Below are positions 8,510 to 17,007 of a stretch of DNA of 64,000 nucleotides, piece after piece; the first letter of the stretch is position 1, and each line of letters begins with the position of its first letter. The notes under the pieces were generated by a model, which made no database searches, was not told the origin of the DNA, and worked only from the letters and a program-made list of their open reading frames with translations. The stretch is from Ferrimonas aestuarii (GTDB lineage: Bacteria > Pseudomonadota > Gammaproteobacteria > Enterobacterales > Shewanellaceae): the NCBI RefSeq assembly GCF_005116665.1, contig NZ_SWCJ01000020.1, positions 1-64,000 on the forward strand, read 5' to 3'. The position numbers and the translations under genes were made by a program.

Positions 8510-9298
8510 TTAGCTGTGAGAGATTACGCGCTCTAAGGTTTCATCGCTGCGAAGGGTCAATACCTCGACGCCATCCTCGGTTACCAGCAGAGTGTGTTCC
8601 CACTGAGCTGACGGTGCACCATCTTTGGTGGTCACGGTCCAGCCGTCTTTCTTATTGAGCTTACAGCGGTAATCGCCGGCGTTGATCATCGGCTCAATGG
8701 TAAAGCACATGCCCGCTTTCAGTTCTAGGCGAGCGCGATTGCGATAGTGAACAATCTGTGGCTCTTCGTGGAACTTCTCGCCAATGCCGTGTCCGCAGTA
8801 GTCGCGAACCACTGAGAAACCCTCTTTTTCAGCCATTGGCTGAATGATGGCGCCAATTTCGCTCATGCACAGGCCAGGGCGAATCTGGCGAATGGCGGCG
8901 TACAGGGATTCTTGAGCCACCTCAACCAGCTTCTTGTTGCGCGGTGGCGTCTGGCCAACGATGAACATCTTGGAGGTATCGCCGTGGAAGCCATCTTTAA
9001 TGACGGTGATGTCGATGTTAACGATGTCTCCCTCTTTCAGTTTTTTATGGGAAGGGATGCCGTGGCAAACCACTTCATTTACTGAGATGCAGGTGGACTT
9101 CGGGAAGCCGTTGTAATTCAGTGGCGCTGGAATGGCGTCCTGTACTTCGGTGATGTGTTTGTGGCAGATGGTGTTTAGCTCTTCAGTGGTCACGCCCTTC
9201 TTTACGTGAGGGCCGATCATCTCAAGTACTTCTGCAGCCAAACGGCCTGCGACGCGCATCTTTTCAATCTGTTCCGGAGTTTTAATTACAATGGTCAT
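8510..9298 (-). CDS. map: Type I methionine aminopeptidase
   Basis: Removes the initiator methionine from new proteins in the cytoplasm. The 262 residues show the pita-bread fold with all five metal ligands visible: Asp96 (NIDITV), Asp107 (HGDTS), His170 (CGHGIG), Glu202 (TIEPM) and Glu234 (QWEHT), plus His79 (VCHG). There is no N-terminal extension, so it is the bacterial Ia form. It is read away from rpsB, the standard arrangement in gammaproteobacteria. Confidence 0.97.
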   Translation of the reverse strand: MTIVIKTPEQIEKMRVAGRLAAEVLEMIGPHVKKGVTTEELNTICHKHITEVQDAIPAPLNYNGFPKSTCISVNEVVCHGIPSHKKLKEGDIVNIDITVIKDGFHGDTSKMFIVGQTPPRNKKLVEVAQESLYAAIRQIRPGLCMSEIGAIIQPMAEKEGFSVVRDYCGHGIGEKFHEEPQIVHYRNRARLELKAGMCFTIEPMINAGDYRCKLNKKDGWTVTTKDGAPSAQWEHTLLVTEDGVEVLTLRSDETLERVISHS

Positions 9299-9347
9299 TG
9301 GTCTACTCTGTTATACGAATTTGGTGTGCTGAGAACCGGGCGCAAAG

Positions 9348-9382
9348 TTGAGCTTTGTAAGCCAGTATGGTATAAAGCGCGC
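9348..9382 (+). promoter_or_regulatory. rpsB-tsf promoter
   Basis: TTGAGC (9348-9353), a 17-base spacer and TATAAA (9371-9376), followed by the GC-rich discriminator GCGCGCCG. A GC discriminator is typical of stringently controlled ribosomal promoters; that control is inferred. Confidence 0.6.
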
Positions 9383-9477
9383 CGACTCCGTTGTCTCGTG
9401 AACGAACTCGTGGCTTTAAGGCTTTCGATTCCCAAGCGAACAATGGGGCTTATTATATCGTTAATTTGTATTTAAAC

Positions 9478-9566
9478 CACACACGTATCGGCACATGGTC
9501 CGGGGTGCCCCTCGGGGTCGGATTATGGGATGCGTGGAGGCTTAACCCCAAACATTATTGAGGAAT
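9478..9566 (+). promoter_or_regulatory. rpsB mRNA leader, S2 autoregulatory element
   Basis: The leader closely matches my memory of the E. coli rpsB leader: CACACACGTATCGGCACAT, then CCGGGGTGCCC, CGGGGTCGG, ATGGGATGCGTGGAGGC and TTAACCCC just before the ribosome-binding site. In E. coli this structure lets free ribosomal protein S2 repress rpsB-tsf translation. Conservation at this level in a non-coding leader points to the same control here. Confidence 0.85.
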
Positions 9567-9569
9567 ATC

Positions 9570-10298
9570 ATGGCAACTGTATCCATGCGCGACATGCTGA
9601 AGGCCGGTGTGCACTTCGGTCACCAAACCCGTTACTGGAACCCAAAGATGAAGCCTTTCATCTTCGGTGCTCGTAACCGTGTACACATCATCAACCTAGA
9701 ATCTACCGTTCCTATGATGAACGACGCTCTGGCTTTCCTGGGCAACGTTGCTTCTAAGAAAGGTAAGATCCTGTTTGTAGGTACTAAGCGCGCTGCTGGT
9801 CAGAGCATCAAAGAATCTGCTCTGAAATGTGACCAGTTCTACGTTGACCACCGCTGGTTGGGCGGCATGCTGACCAACTGGAAAACCGTTCGTCAGTCCA
9901 TCAAGCGTCTGAAAGATCTGGAAGCTCAGAGCCAAGACGGTACCTTCGAAAAGCTGACCAAGAAAGAGGCGCTGATGCGTACTCGTGAAATGGTTAAGCT
10001 GGAGAAATCTCTGGGCGGTATCAAGAACATGGGCGGCCTGCCAGACGCGATCTTCGTAATCGACGCTGAGCACGAGCACATTGCTATTAAAGAAGCTAAC
10101 AACCTGGGTATCCCAGTTGTTGCTATCGTTGATACCAACTCTAACCCAGATAACATCGACTACGTTGTTCCTGGCAACGACGATGCTATCCGCGCTATTC
10201 AGCTGTACACCGGTGCTGCTGCTGAAGCTGTTATTGAAGGCCGTGGTCAAGACCTGGCTGTTCAAGCTGAGCAAGACGGTTTCGTAGAAGCTGAATAA
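9570..10298 (+). CDS. rpsB: 30S ribosomal protein S2
   Basis: 242 residues (E. coli 241). Typical S2 start MATVSMRDMLKAGVHFGHQT and conserved HHR/WLGGMLTNWKT region. S2 binds the small subunit late in assembly next to S1. Start at the ATG with GAGGAA 5-6 bases upstream; a start four codons earlier would lie in the ribosome-binding site. First gene of rpsB-tsf, under the S2 leader. Confidence 0.98.
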   Translation: MATVSMRDMLKAGVHFGHQTRYWNPKMKPFIFGARNRVHIINLESTVPMMNDALAFLGNVASKKGKILFVGTKRAAGQSIKESALKCDQFYVDHRWLGGMLTNWKTVRQSIKRLKDLEAQSQDGTFEKLTKKEALMRTREMVKLEKSLGGIKNMGGLPDAIFVIDAEHEHIAIKEANNLGIPVVAIVDTNSNPDNIDYVVPGNDDAIRAIQLYTGAAAEAVIEGRGQDLAVQAEQDGFVEAE

Positions 10299-10302
10299 GC
10301 CA

Positions 10303-10353
10303 TAATAAGGCGTGAGTTTACTCGCCCCTTATTAACCAAAAAGTTATTGGTTA
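10303..10353 (+). promoter_or_regulatory. Two tandem hairpins in the rpsB-tsf spacer
   Basis: AAGGCGTGAG pairs imperfectly with CTCGCCCCTT around TTTA (about 10307-10330), and TTAACCAA (10332-10339) pairs perfectly with TTGGTTAA (10347-10354). Neither has a T-tract; they precede the true terminator-like stem and may affect the S2/EF-Ts ratio or mRNA processing. Confidence 0.45.
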
Positions 10354-10382
10354 ACAGGGGCCTTTGTGGCCCCTGTTTTTTT
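10354..10382 (+). terminator. rpsB-tsf intercistronic terminator/attenuator
   Basis: A 9-bp stem ACAGGGGCC (10354-10362) with GGCCCCTGT (10368-10376) followed by a run of T. Partial termination here would keep S2 and EF-Ts at different levels, as in E. coli. Confidence 0.8.
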
Positions 10383-10416
10383 ACGCATTTAGACGCAAGT
10401 CATAGAGGAATTGGAC

Positions 10417-11292
10417 ATGGCAATTACCGCTGCCCTGGTAAAAGAGCTGCGCGAGCGCACTGGCGCTGGCATGATGGATTGTAAGAAAGCCCTGGTAGAA
10501 ACCAACGGTGACATCGAGCAAGCTATCGAGAACATGCGTAAGTCTGGTCAAGCGAAAGCCGCTAAGAAAGCTGGCCGTATCGCTGCTGAAGGTGTGATCA
10601 TCGTTAAGCAAGAAGCTGGCCTGGCTGCACTGGTTGAAGTGAACTGCGAAACTGACTTCGTAGCTCGCGACGAAAGCTTCCTGGCTTTCGCTAACAAGGT
10701 TGCTGAAGTTGCTCTTGCTGGCAAAATCACCACCGTTGACGCTCTGAACGCTGCTGACCTAGACGGCATCACCGTTGAAGAAACCCGTGCTAACCTGGTT
10801 GCTAAGATCGGTGAGAACATGGCTGTACGTCGTGTTGTTCTGGTTCCTGGCGAAAACCTGGGTGCTTACATCCACGGTGGCAAAATCGGTGTTGTTACTT
10901 CACTGGTTGGTGGTACTGAAGAACTGGCTAAAGACATCGCAATGCACGTTGCTGCGTCTAACCCACAGTTCGTTAAGCCTGAAGACGTAGACGCTGAAGT
11001 TGTTGCTAAAGAGCGTGCTATTCAGGTTGAGATCGCTGTTAACTCTGGCAAGCCTCAAGAGATTGCAGAGAAGATGGTTGAAGGTCGTATGAAGAAGTTC
11101 ACCGGTGAGATTTCTCTGACTGGTCAGCCTTTCGTTAAAGACCCATCCATGAACGTTGGCAAGCTGCTGAAAGACGCTGGCGCTGACGTAGCTACTTTCA
11201 TCCGTCTGGAAGTAGGTGAAGGTATCGAGAAAGCTGAGGAAGATTTCGCAGCTGAAGTTGCAGCTCAAATCGCAGCAGCTAAAAAGGCTTAA
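10417..11292 (+). CDS. tsf: Translation elongation factor Ts
   Basis: Nucleotide exchange factor for EF-Tu. 291 residues: an N-terminal UBA-like domain (MAITAALVKELRERTGAGMMDCKKAL) with the TDFV motif (CETDFVAR, about 77-84) that inserts into EF-Tu, then the two core subdomains. The start ATG has GAGGAA 7 bases upstream. An upstream TTG two codons earlier is not needed. Confidence 0.98.
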   Translation: MAITAALVKELRERTGAGMMDCKKALVETNGDIEQAIENMRKSGQAKAAKKAGRIAAEGVIIVKQEAGLAALVEVNCETDFVARDESFLAFANKVAEVALAGKITTVDALNAADLDGITVEETRANLVAKIGENMAVRRVVLVPGENLGAYIHGGKIGVVTSLVGGTEELAKDIAMHVAASNPQFVKPEDVDAEVVAKERAIQVEIAVNSGKPQEIAEKMVEGRMKKFTGEISLTGQPFVKDPSMNVGKLLKDAGADVATFIRLEVGEGIEKAEEDFAAEVAAQIAAAKKA

Positions 11293-11313
11293 GCCTTAGA
11301 TAACCTTTGATAC

Positions 11314-11340
11314 AGACCGCGGCTCTCGTCGCGGTCTTTT
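11314..11340 (+). terminator. Terminator after tsf
   Basis: AGACCGCG (11314-11321) pairs with CGCGGTCT (11330-11337), then T4. Separates tsf from pyrH. Confidence 0.8.
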
Positions 11341-11361
11341 AGCATTCAGGATAGAGAAAAT

Positions 11362-12093
11362 ATGAGCACCAATCCAAAACCTGCATTTCGTCGCATTCTA
11401 TTGAAACTCAGTGGTGAAGCTCTTCAAGGTGAAGAGGGCTTCGGCATTGACGCCAAAGTACTGGACCGTATGGCCCAAGAGATCAAAGAACTGGTAGAGC
11501 TGGGTATCCAAGTTGGATTGGTAATTGGTGGCGGTAACTTATTCCGTGGCGAAGGGCTGGCAAAAGCCGGCATGAACCGCGTAGTGGGCGACCACATGGG
11601 CATGTTAGCCACCGTGATGAACGGTTTGGCCATGCGAGATGCACTGCACCGTGCGTATGTGAACGCCAGACTGATGTCTGCCATCCCACTAAATGGCGTG
11701 TGTGATAACTACAACTGGGCGGAAGCCATCAGCCTGTTGAAACAGGGCCGAGTGGTGATCTTCTCTGCGGGTACCGGTAACCCATTCTTCACTACGGATT
11801 CGGCGTGCTGCCTGCGCGGTATCGAAATTGAAGCCGATGTGGTACTAAAGGGAACCAAAGTGGATGGGGTTTATTCCGATGACCCGGTTACCAATCCGGA
11901 CGCCGTGAAGTATGATAAAATCACCTACAATGAAGTTCTTGAAAAAGAACTGAAAGTGATGGATTTGTCGGCCTTTACTTTGGCCCGCGATCATAATCTG
12001 CCATTGATGGTCTTTAACATGAATGAACCTGGTGCATTGCGCCGGGCGGTGATGGGCGAAGCCAACGGCACCCTGATCACCAACGAGTTGTAA
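11362..12093 (+). CDS. pyrH: Uridylate kinase
   Basis: Phosphorylates UMP to UDP in pyrimidine synthesis. A 243-residue amino-acid-kinase-fold protein: KLSGEAL at the start, VIGGGNLFRG (about 53-62) for phosphate binding, and a C-terminal FTLARDHNLPLMVFN segment. The gene lies between tsf and frr, as in nearly all gammaproteobacteria. Confidence 0.97.
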   Translation: MSTNPKPAFRRILLKLSGEALQGEEGFGIDAKVLDRMAQEIKELVELGIQVGLVIGGGNLFRGEGLAKAGMNRVVGDHMGMLATVMNGLAMRDALHRAYVNARLMSAIPLNGVCDNYNWAEAISLLKQGRVVIFSAGTGNPFFTTDSACCLRGIEIEADVVLKGTKVDGVYSDDPVTNPDAVKYDKITYNEVLEKELKVMDLSAFTLARDHNLPLMVFNMNEPGALRRAVMGEANGTLITNEL

Positions 12094-12141
12094 ATTAATC
12101 GAATTCGATTGAATTGAGTTGACACCGTAAGGAAGTTCACC

Positions 12142-12699
12142 GTGATTAACGATATTAAAAACGACGCCGAAGCGCGTATGCAAAAAAGCGTAGAAGCGTG
12201 CCGTAGCCAGATGGCTAAGGTTCGTACTGGACGCGCACACCCAAGTCTGCTGGACACCATCGTGGTTTCTTACTACGGCGCTGACACACCGCTGAAGCAG
12301 GTCGCTAACATTTCGACTGAAGATTCACGTACTCTGGCGGTAACTGTATTTGACCGCACCATGATCCAAGCCGTTGAGAAAGCGATCATGGCGTCAGATC
12401 TGGGTCTGAACCCTAACTCTGCCGGTGCGACCATCCGCATTCCTCTGCCACCACTGACCGAAGAGCGTCGTCGCGATTTGGTTAAGGTAGTGCGCGGTGA
12501 AGCGGAAAACGGTAAAGTGGCGATTCGCAACATTCGCCGTGACGCTAACTCTGACATCAAAGACCTTGAGAAAGAGAAAGAGATTGGTGAAGACGACGCT
12601 CGCAAGGGCGAAGATGAGATCCAGAAGATCACCGACAAGTACGTTAAAGCGGTTGACGTTGTGCTGGCAGAAAAAGAAGCCGAGCTGATGGAGATCTAA
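12142..12699 (+). CDS. frr: Ribosome recycling factor
   Basis: With EF-G it splits post-termination ribosomes. 185 residues (E. coli 185), with the conserved VRTGRAHPSLLD region (about 28-39) and the long three-helix bundle. The start is GTG, with AAGGAAG 6 bases upstream; no ATG fits. Confidence 0.97.
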   Translation: MINDIKNDAEARMQKSVEACRSQMAKVRTGRAHPSLLDTIVVSYYGADTPLKQVANISTEDSRTLAVTVFDRTMIQAVEKAIMASDLGLNPNSAGATIRIPLPPLTEERRRDLVKVVRGEAENGKVAIRNIRRDANSDIKDLEKEKEIGEDDARKGEDEIQKITDKYVKAVDVVLAEKEAELMEI

Positions 12700-12726
12700 G
12701 CAAACGCCTTAGTTTGCTAGTGAAAC

Positions 12727-12760
12727 AACGCCGCGTTTAGATATACTACGCGGCGTTTTT
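12727..12760 (+). terminator. Terminator after frr
   Basis: AACGCCGCG (12727-12735) pairs with CGCGGCGTT (12749-12757), followed by T5 and AATTTTT. The isoprenoid/lipid operon starts 30 bases on, so that operon needs its own promoter or read-through. Confidence 0.85.
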
Positions 12761-12790
12761 AATTTTTAAGAAGTGGGAAAAGTTACCTCT

Positions 12791-13537
12791 ATGTCCGAGC
12801 TATTGGATCTACCACCGACCTCAGTGCTACCAAAGCACGTTGCTATCATCATGGATGGTAATGGCCGCTGGGCAGAGTCAAAGGGCAAACCACGAGTGTC
12901 TGGTCACCGTGCTGGCGTAAAGTCGGTTCGTGAGGCTGTGGCATTTTGCCGAGAGCAAGGGATTGAGGTATTGACGCTGTTCGCATTTTCCAGTGAAAAC
13001 TGGCGCCGCCCCGAGCGGGAGGTCGCATTGTTAATGCGACTGTTTATGACAGTGTTGTCCCGTGAAGTAAAATTGCTACAAAGCAATGATGTGCAATTGC
13101 GAGTCATTGGTGACGTTTCAGGTTTTAGTCCGAAATTGCAATCTCGTATCGAAAAAGCACAACAACAAACCAAAGATTGCCAAGGCCTTGTCCTAAATGT
13201 CGCTGCTAATTATGGCGGTCGTTGGGATATGGTCCAAGCCTGTCAGCAGGTGGCTCAGGCAGTAAAGTCTGGGCAGATGGACATTGAGCAGATTGACGAG
13301 CAAAGCGTCACTCAGCTATTGACCATGTCCGATCAACCGGAGGTTGATCTACTCATTCGAACTGGTGGCGAACAGCGCATCAGTAACTTTGTGCTGTGGC
13401 AAGCGGCTTATGCTGAGCTGGTATTCAGCTCCGTGCTGTGGCCCGATTTTGGTCCAGAGGCATTCAGTCACTGCGTGACCGAGTTTTGCAGTCGCCAGCG
13501 TCGTTTTGGCCAAACCAGTGCACAAGTTGAGTCCTAA
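12791..13537 (+). CDS. uppS: Undecaprenyl diphosphate synthase
   Basis: Makes the C55 lipid carrier precursor for cell-wall synthesis from farnesyl-PP and isopentenyl-PP. The cis-prenyltransferase motif IIMDGNGRWA has catalytic Asp22; FAFSSENWRRP (about 70-80) and RTGGEQRISNF (near 200) complete the active site. With the ATG start it has 248 residues. A GTG 18 bases upstream is in frame and neither start has a strong Shine-Dalgarno, so the N-terminus is uncertain by six residues. Confidence 0.95.
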   Translation: MSELLDLPPTSVLPKHVAIIMDGNGRWAESKGKPRVSGHRAGVKSVREAVAFCREQGIEVLTLFAFSSENWRRPEREVALLMRLFMTVLSREVKLLQSNDVQLRVIGDVSGFSPKLQSRIEKAQQQTKDCQGLVLNVAANYGGRWDMVQACQQVAQAVKSGQMDIEQIDEQSVTQLLTMSDQPEVDLLIRTGGEQRISNFVLWQAAYAELVFSSVLWPDFGPEAFSHCVTEFCSRQRRFGQTSAQVES

Positions 13538-13579
13538 CCGACACAAAATAATAACGAACACTAACTAGAGGCTTTTTTT

Positions 13580-14434
13580 TTGCTTAAGCAACGAGTTTTA
13601 ACTGCCGTCTTACTCCTTCCCGCAGCCTTGGCTGCCATTTTTTTGTTGCCGCCTTTGGGCTTCGCAGCAGTGATTGCAGGAGTGATGTTATTGGCCGCGC
13701 GAGAATGGGGCAGCTTTATTCAGCCTAATCAGCCTCTGGTGTCTTTCAGTTTTACCCTCTCCATTGGTGCTCTTATTGCCGCACTAGGATTCATTCTTCC
13801 CATCGATACGCTTTGGCATCAAGGCCAACTTCACCCTCTCGCTAAGGGCATTCTGCAGGTCGGCGCTGTGTGGTGGGCCGTGGCGCTGGGTTTGGTGATT
13901 ACTTACCCGAAAAGCCAGTCAATATGGCGACAAAATCAGATGTTAAAGGCGGTCTTTGGCCAACTCACTTTGATCCCTGCTTTTGTCGCTATGGTAGTGC
14001 TGCATAGCTTCCCTGAAGGTAAAGGCATCAGCGGTGCGGCCTTAGTGCTCTCTGTTTTCCTAATCGTTTGGGGAGCCGATACCGGCGCGTACTTCTTTGG
14101 TAAAGCCTTTGGAAAGCACAAGATGATGCCTAATGTTAGCCCAGGCAAGACCCTTGAAGGTCTGGGGGGCGGACTTTTGGTGTGCGCGGCACTGGGCGTT
14201 GCCGGTTGGCATTACCTGCCGAATAATGGTCTAGCCGTCGTGATTGCCGTGGTGCTTATTACCGCCCTCTCTTCGGCATTGGGTGACCTTTCTGAGAGCA
14301 TGTTTAAGCGCTGTGCCAAAATTAAAGACTCTGGAAGCTTGCTGCCAGGGCACGGCGGAATTTTAGACCGAATTGATAGCATTACCGCTGCGATGCCGGT
14401 ATTTGCTCTGCTTTACCTTTATTGGTGGATCTAA
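13580..14434 (+). CDS. cdsA: Phosphatidate cytidylyltransferase
   Basis: Inner-membrane enzyme making CDP-diacylglycerol from phosphatidate and CTP. 284 residues with about eight membrane helices and the family signature near the C-terminus (SALGDLSESMFKRCAKIKDS then LLPGHGGILDRIDS, about 232-268). The start is TTG, preceded by AGAGG and a run of T; no ATG is available at this point. It overlaps nothing but ends 2 bases before dxr. Confidence 0.96.
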   Translation: MLKQRVLTAVLLLPAALAAIFLLPPLGFAAVIAGVMLLAAREWGSFIQPNQPLVSFSFTLSIGALIAALGFILPIDTLWHQGQLHPLAKGILQVGAVWWAVALGLVITYPKSQSIWRQNQMLKAVFGQLTLIPAFVAMVVLHSFPEGKGISGAALVLSVFLIVWGADTGAYFFGKAFGKHKMMPNVSPGKTLEGLGGGLLVCAALGVAGWHYLPNNGLAVVIAVVLITALSSALGDLSESMFKRCAKIKDSGSLLPGHGGILDRIDSITAAMPVFALLYLYWWI

Positions 14435-14436
14435 CT

Positions 14437-15627
14437 ATGCAGCGACTGGCGTTGTTTGGAGCGACTGGCTCTATTGGTTCCAGTACTCTGGATGTTGCCC
14501 ATCGTCACCCTGAGCACTATCAGGTGGTTGCCGTTACTGCCCACAGTAACTGGCAGGCGATGGTTGATATCTGTACCAAGTTTTCGCCCCAGGTGGCGGT
14601 GATGGTAGACGAGCAGGCTGCTAAACAGCTTGAAGCCGCTTTGGCTGGAAAGGTGAACACTCAAGTCTTAGCCGGTGAGGCCGCCTTGATTGATGTGGCC
14701 GAAATGCCGGAAGTAGATACCGTGATGGCGGCCATTGTTGGCGCCGCAGGGTTGAATTCGACCCTGGCTGCAGTTCGTAAAGGTAAACGTATTTTACTGG
14801 CCAACAAAGAGGCGCTGGTGGTGTCTGGGCGCATCTTTATGGATGCGGTCACCGAACACGGAGCCACTCTGCTTCCGGTGGATAGTGAACATAATGCCAT
14901 TTTCCAGAGCCTGCCTGACGCGGTTCAGGCAAGCCTTGGGCACTGCAATCTGGCTGCTAATGGTGTGTCTCACTTGCTGCTGACCGGCTCTGGCGGTCCG
15001 TTTCGTACTCGAGACTTAAACACATTTGACCAGATCACCCCTGCCGAGGCCTGCGCTCACCCTAATTGGAGCATGGGTCAGAAAATCTCGGTCGATTCCG
15101 CCACCATGATGAACAAAGGGTTGGAGTACATCGAGGCTCGCTGGTTATTTAATGCGGCTCCCGAGCAGATTCAAGTGGTGATTCACCCGCAGAGCGTGAT
15201 TCACTCTATGGTTCAGTACCATGACGGTTCGGTTTTGGCTCAAATGGGGCAGCCAGACATGCGAACGCCCATTGCCCACTGCATGAGTTACCCCAATCGA
15301 ATTCACTCTGGTGTGGAACCTTTGGATTTCCTCAAGGTCGGACAATTAACCTTTGAAGCGCCAGATTTTGCTCGTTACCCCTGCCTACAGTTGGCAATTG
15401 AAGCCTGCAATCAGGGACAGGAAGCAACCACTGTGGTGAACGCGGCCAACGAGCAAGCTGTAGCGGCATTTCTCAAGGGACAGATACGATTTACGGATAT
15501 CGCACGGGTGAACCGCTTCTGCTTAGAACGCGCTGAGTTGGCTCCACAGACGGAGTTGGCGGCGTTGGCAGAACTGGACAAGCAAGCTCGTGCCTTGGCC
15601 GATGGCTGGATTGCTAGGGGAGCATAA
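14437..15627 (+). CDS. dxr: 1-deoxy-D-xylulose 5-phosphate reductoisomerase
   Basis: Second step of the MEP isoprenoid pathway, NADPH-dependent. 396 residues: GATGSIGSST (about 7-16) for NADPH, then LANKEALVVSG (about 118-128), VDSEHNAIFQ (about 148-157) and SMGQKISVDSATMMNKGLE (about 213-231) for metal and substrate. It starts 2 bases after cdsA, and its stop shares one base with the rseP start, so translation is tightly coupled. Confidence 0.97.
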   Translation: MQRLALFGATGSIGSSTLDVAHRHPEHYQVVAVTAHSNWQAMVDICTKFSPQVAVMVDEQAAKQLEAALAGKVNTQVLAGEAALIDVAEMPEVDTVMAAIVGAAGLNSTLAAVRKGKRILLANKEALVVSGRIFMDAVTEHGATLLPVDSEHNAIFQSLPDAVQASLGHCNLAANGVSHLLLTGSGGPFRTRDLNTFDQITPAEACAHPNWSMGQKISVDSATMMNKGLEYIEARWLFNAAPEQIQVVIHPQSVIHSMVQYHDGSVLAQMGQPDMRTPIAHCMSYPNRIHSGVEPLDFLKVGQLTFEAPDFARYPCLQLAIEACNQGQEATTVVNAANEQAVAAFLKGQIRFTDIARVNRFCLERAELAPQTELAALAELDKQARALADGWIARGA

Positions 15628-16979
15628 TGCTGCAATTTTTATGGAGTCTGGGTGCGTTCGTTGTTGCACTTGGGATTCTGATAACTATCCACGAATATGG
15701 CCACTTCTGGGTGGCCAGACGCTGTGGCGTCAAGGTGGAAAAGTTTTCCATTGGCTTTGGTAAAACCCTGTGGAGTCGCAAAGACAAACAGGGAACGGAA
15801 TACACCTTAGCGCTTATCCCTTTAGGTGGATACGTTAAGATGCTGGATGGCCGAGTGGACGATGTGCCGCCGCAGTTGGCTAACCAGGCGTTTAACAACA
15901 AAAGCGTGTGGCAACGTATTGCTATCGTCGCAGCTGGTCCTATCGCTAACTTCCTGTTCGCTATCTTTGCCTTCTATCTGATGTTTTTGATGGGCGTGCC
16001 ATCCGCCAAACCGGTGATTGGCGAGATTCTTCCCAACTCCGTGGTATCGTCGGCACAGGTGGAGCCTAAGAGCATTATCACCCACGTGGGCGATCGCCGC
16101 ACTCAGGATTGGGAAGCGGTAAACCTGTCGATGGTGGAGTACATCGGCAATGAGTCGATGTCGCTGACTTTGCAAACGCCTTCGGGCCAGACACAAACGC
16201 TTCAATTGGACCTGAACCAGTGGCAGGTAGAACCGGATAAAGAAGCGCTGTTTGTCAGCCTTGGCATCCAGCCTTGGCGCCCGGCGATCACCAATGAGCT
16301 GGCTCAGGTGATTGAGGGCGGTGCAGCAGCTAAGGCCGGTCTTCTGGCGGGCGATAAGCTCATTGCCATTGATGGTAAGCCATATCACAGCTGGGAATCA
16401 CTCGTAGCTCAGGTGGAAGCCAGTGCCAACAAGCCGATGGTATTTACGGTTCAGCGCGACTTTAATAGCCTAGATATCGACGTCACCCCGAAACCTGGCG
16501 AAAATGCTTCGGGTGAAACCGTTGGGCAGGTCGGCATTGCGCCATTGATGGAAGCCTATCCAGATAAGTATCGTATAGACCTGCAATATGGCCCTATCGA
16601 TGCGGTTGGACCTGCGCTAAGCCGAACCTGGCAACTCATGGAGTTAACAGTAAAAACTATCGGCAAGCTGTTTACTGGTGACCTTTCGGTCAGTAACCTA
16701 AGTGGTCCTATCTCCATCGCTCAAGGAGCGGGGAGCACCGCAGGATTTGGTTTGGTGTATTTTCTGGGCTTTTTGGCTCTGATCAGCGTCAACCTCGGAA
16801 TTATCAATCTTTTGCCTCTACCTGTATTGGATGGCGGGCATTTGATGTACTTTACGGTGGAGTTAATCACCGGAAAGCCGGTACCAGAACGTATTCAAGA
16901 TTTTGGTTATCGCATTGGCTCGGCCTTGGTGTTGATGCTGATGATAATTGCTATCGTCAATGACGTAGCGCGACTGTAG
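15627..16979 (+). CDS. rseP: Site-2 zinc metalloprotease RseP
   Basis: Cleaves the membrane anchor of the anti-sigma factor RseA in the sigma-E envelope stress response, and trims signal peptides. 450 residues, as in E. coli. The zinc motif HEYGH is at 22-26 in the first membrane helix, two PDZ domains fill the periplasmic part (about 115-300), and NLLPLPVLDGG near 395-405 supplies the third ligand. The start codon overlaps the dxr stop by one base. Confidence 0.97.
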   Translation: MLQFLWSLGAFVVALGILITIHEYGHFWVARRCGVKVEKFSIGFGKTLWSRKDKQGTEYTLALIPLGGYVKMLDGRVDDVPPQLANQAFNNKSVWQRIAIVAAGPIANFLFAIFAFYLMFLMGVPSAKPVIGEILPNSVVSSAQVEPKSIITHVGDRRTQDWEAVNLSMVEYIGNESMSLTLQTPSGQTQTLQLDLNQWQVEPDKEALFVSLGIQPWRPAITNELAQVIEGGAAAKAGLLAGDKLIAIDGKPYHSWESLVAQVEASANKPMVFTVQRDFNSLDIDVTPKPGENASGETVGQVGIAPLMEAYPDKYRIDLQYGPIDAVGPALSRTWQLMELTVKTIGKLFTGDLSVSNLSGPISIAQGAGSTAGFGLVYFLGFLALISVNLGIINLLPLPVLDGGHLMYFTVELITGKPVPERIQDFGYRIGSALVLMLMIIAIVNDVARL

Positions 16980-17007
16980 GCCCAAGGAATAATAAGAATC
17001 TTCGTCT

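Noticed and set aside
9206..9475. 89-codon plus-strand frame between map and rpsB
   Set aside because: Covers the start of map and the rpsB promoter; not a known protein.
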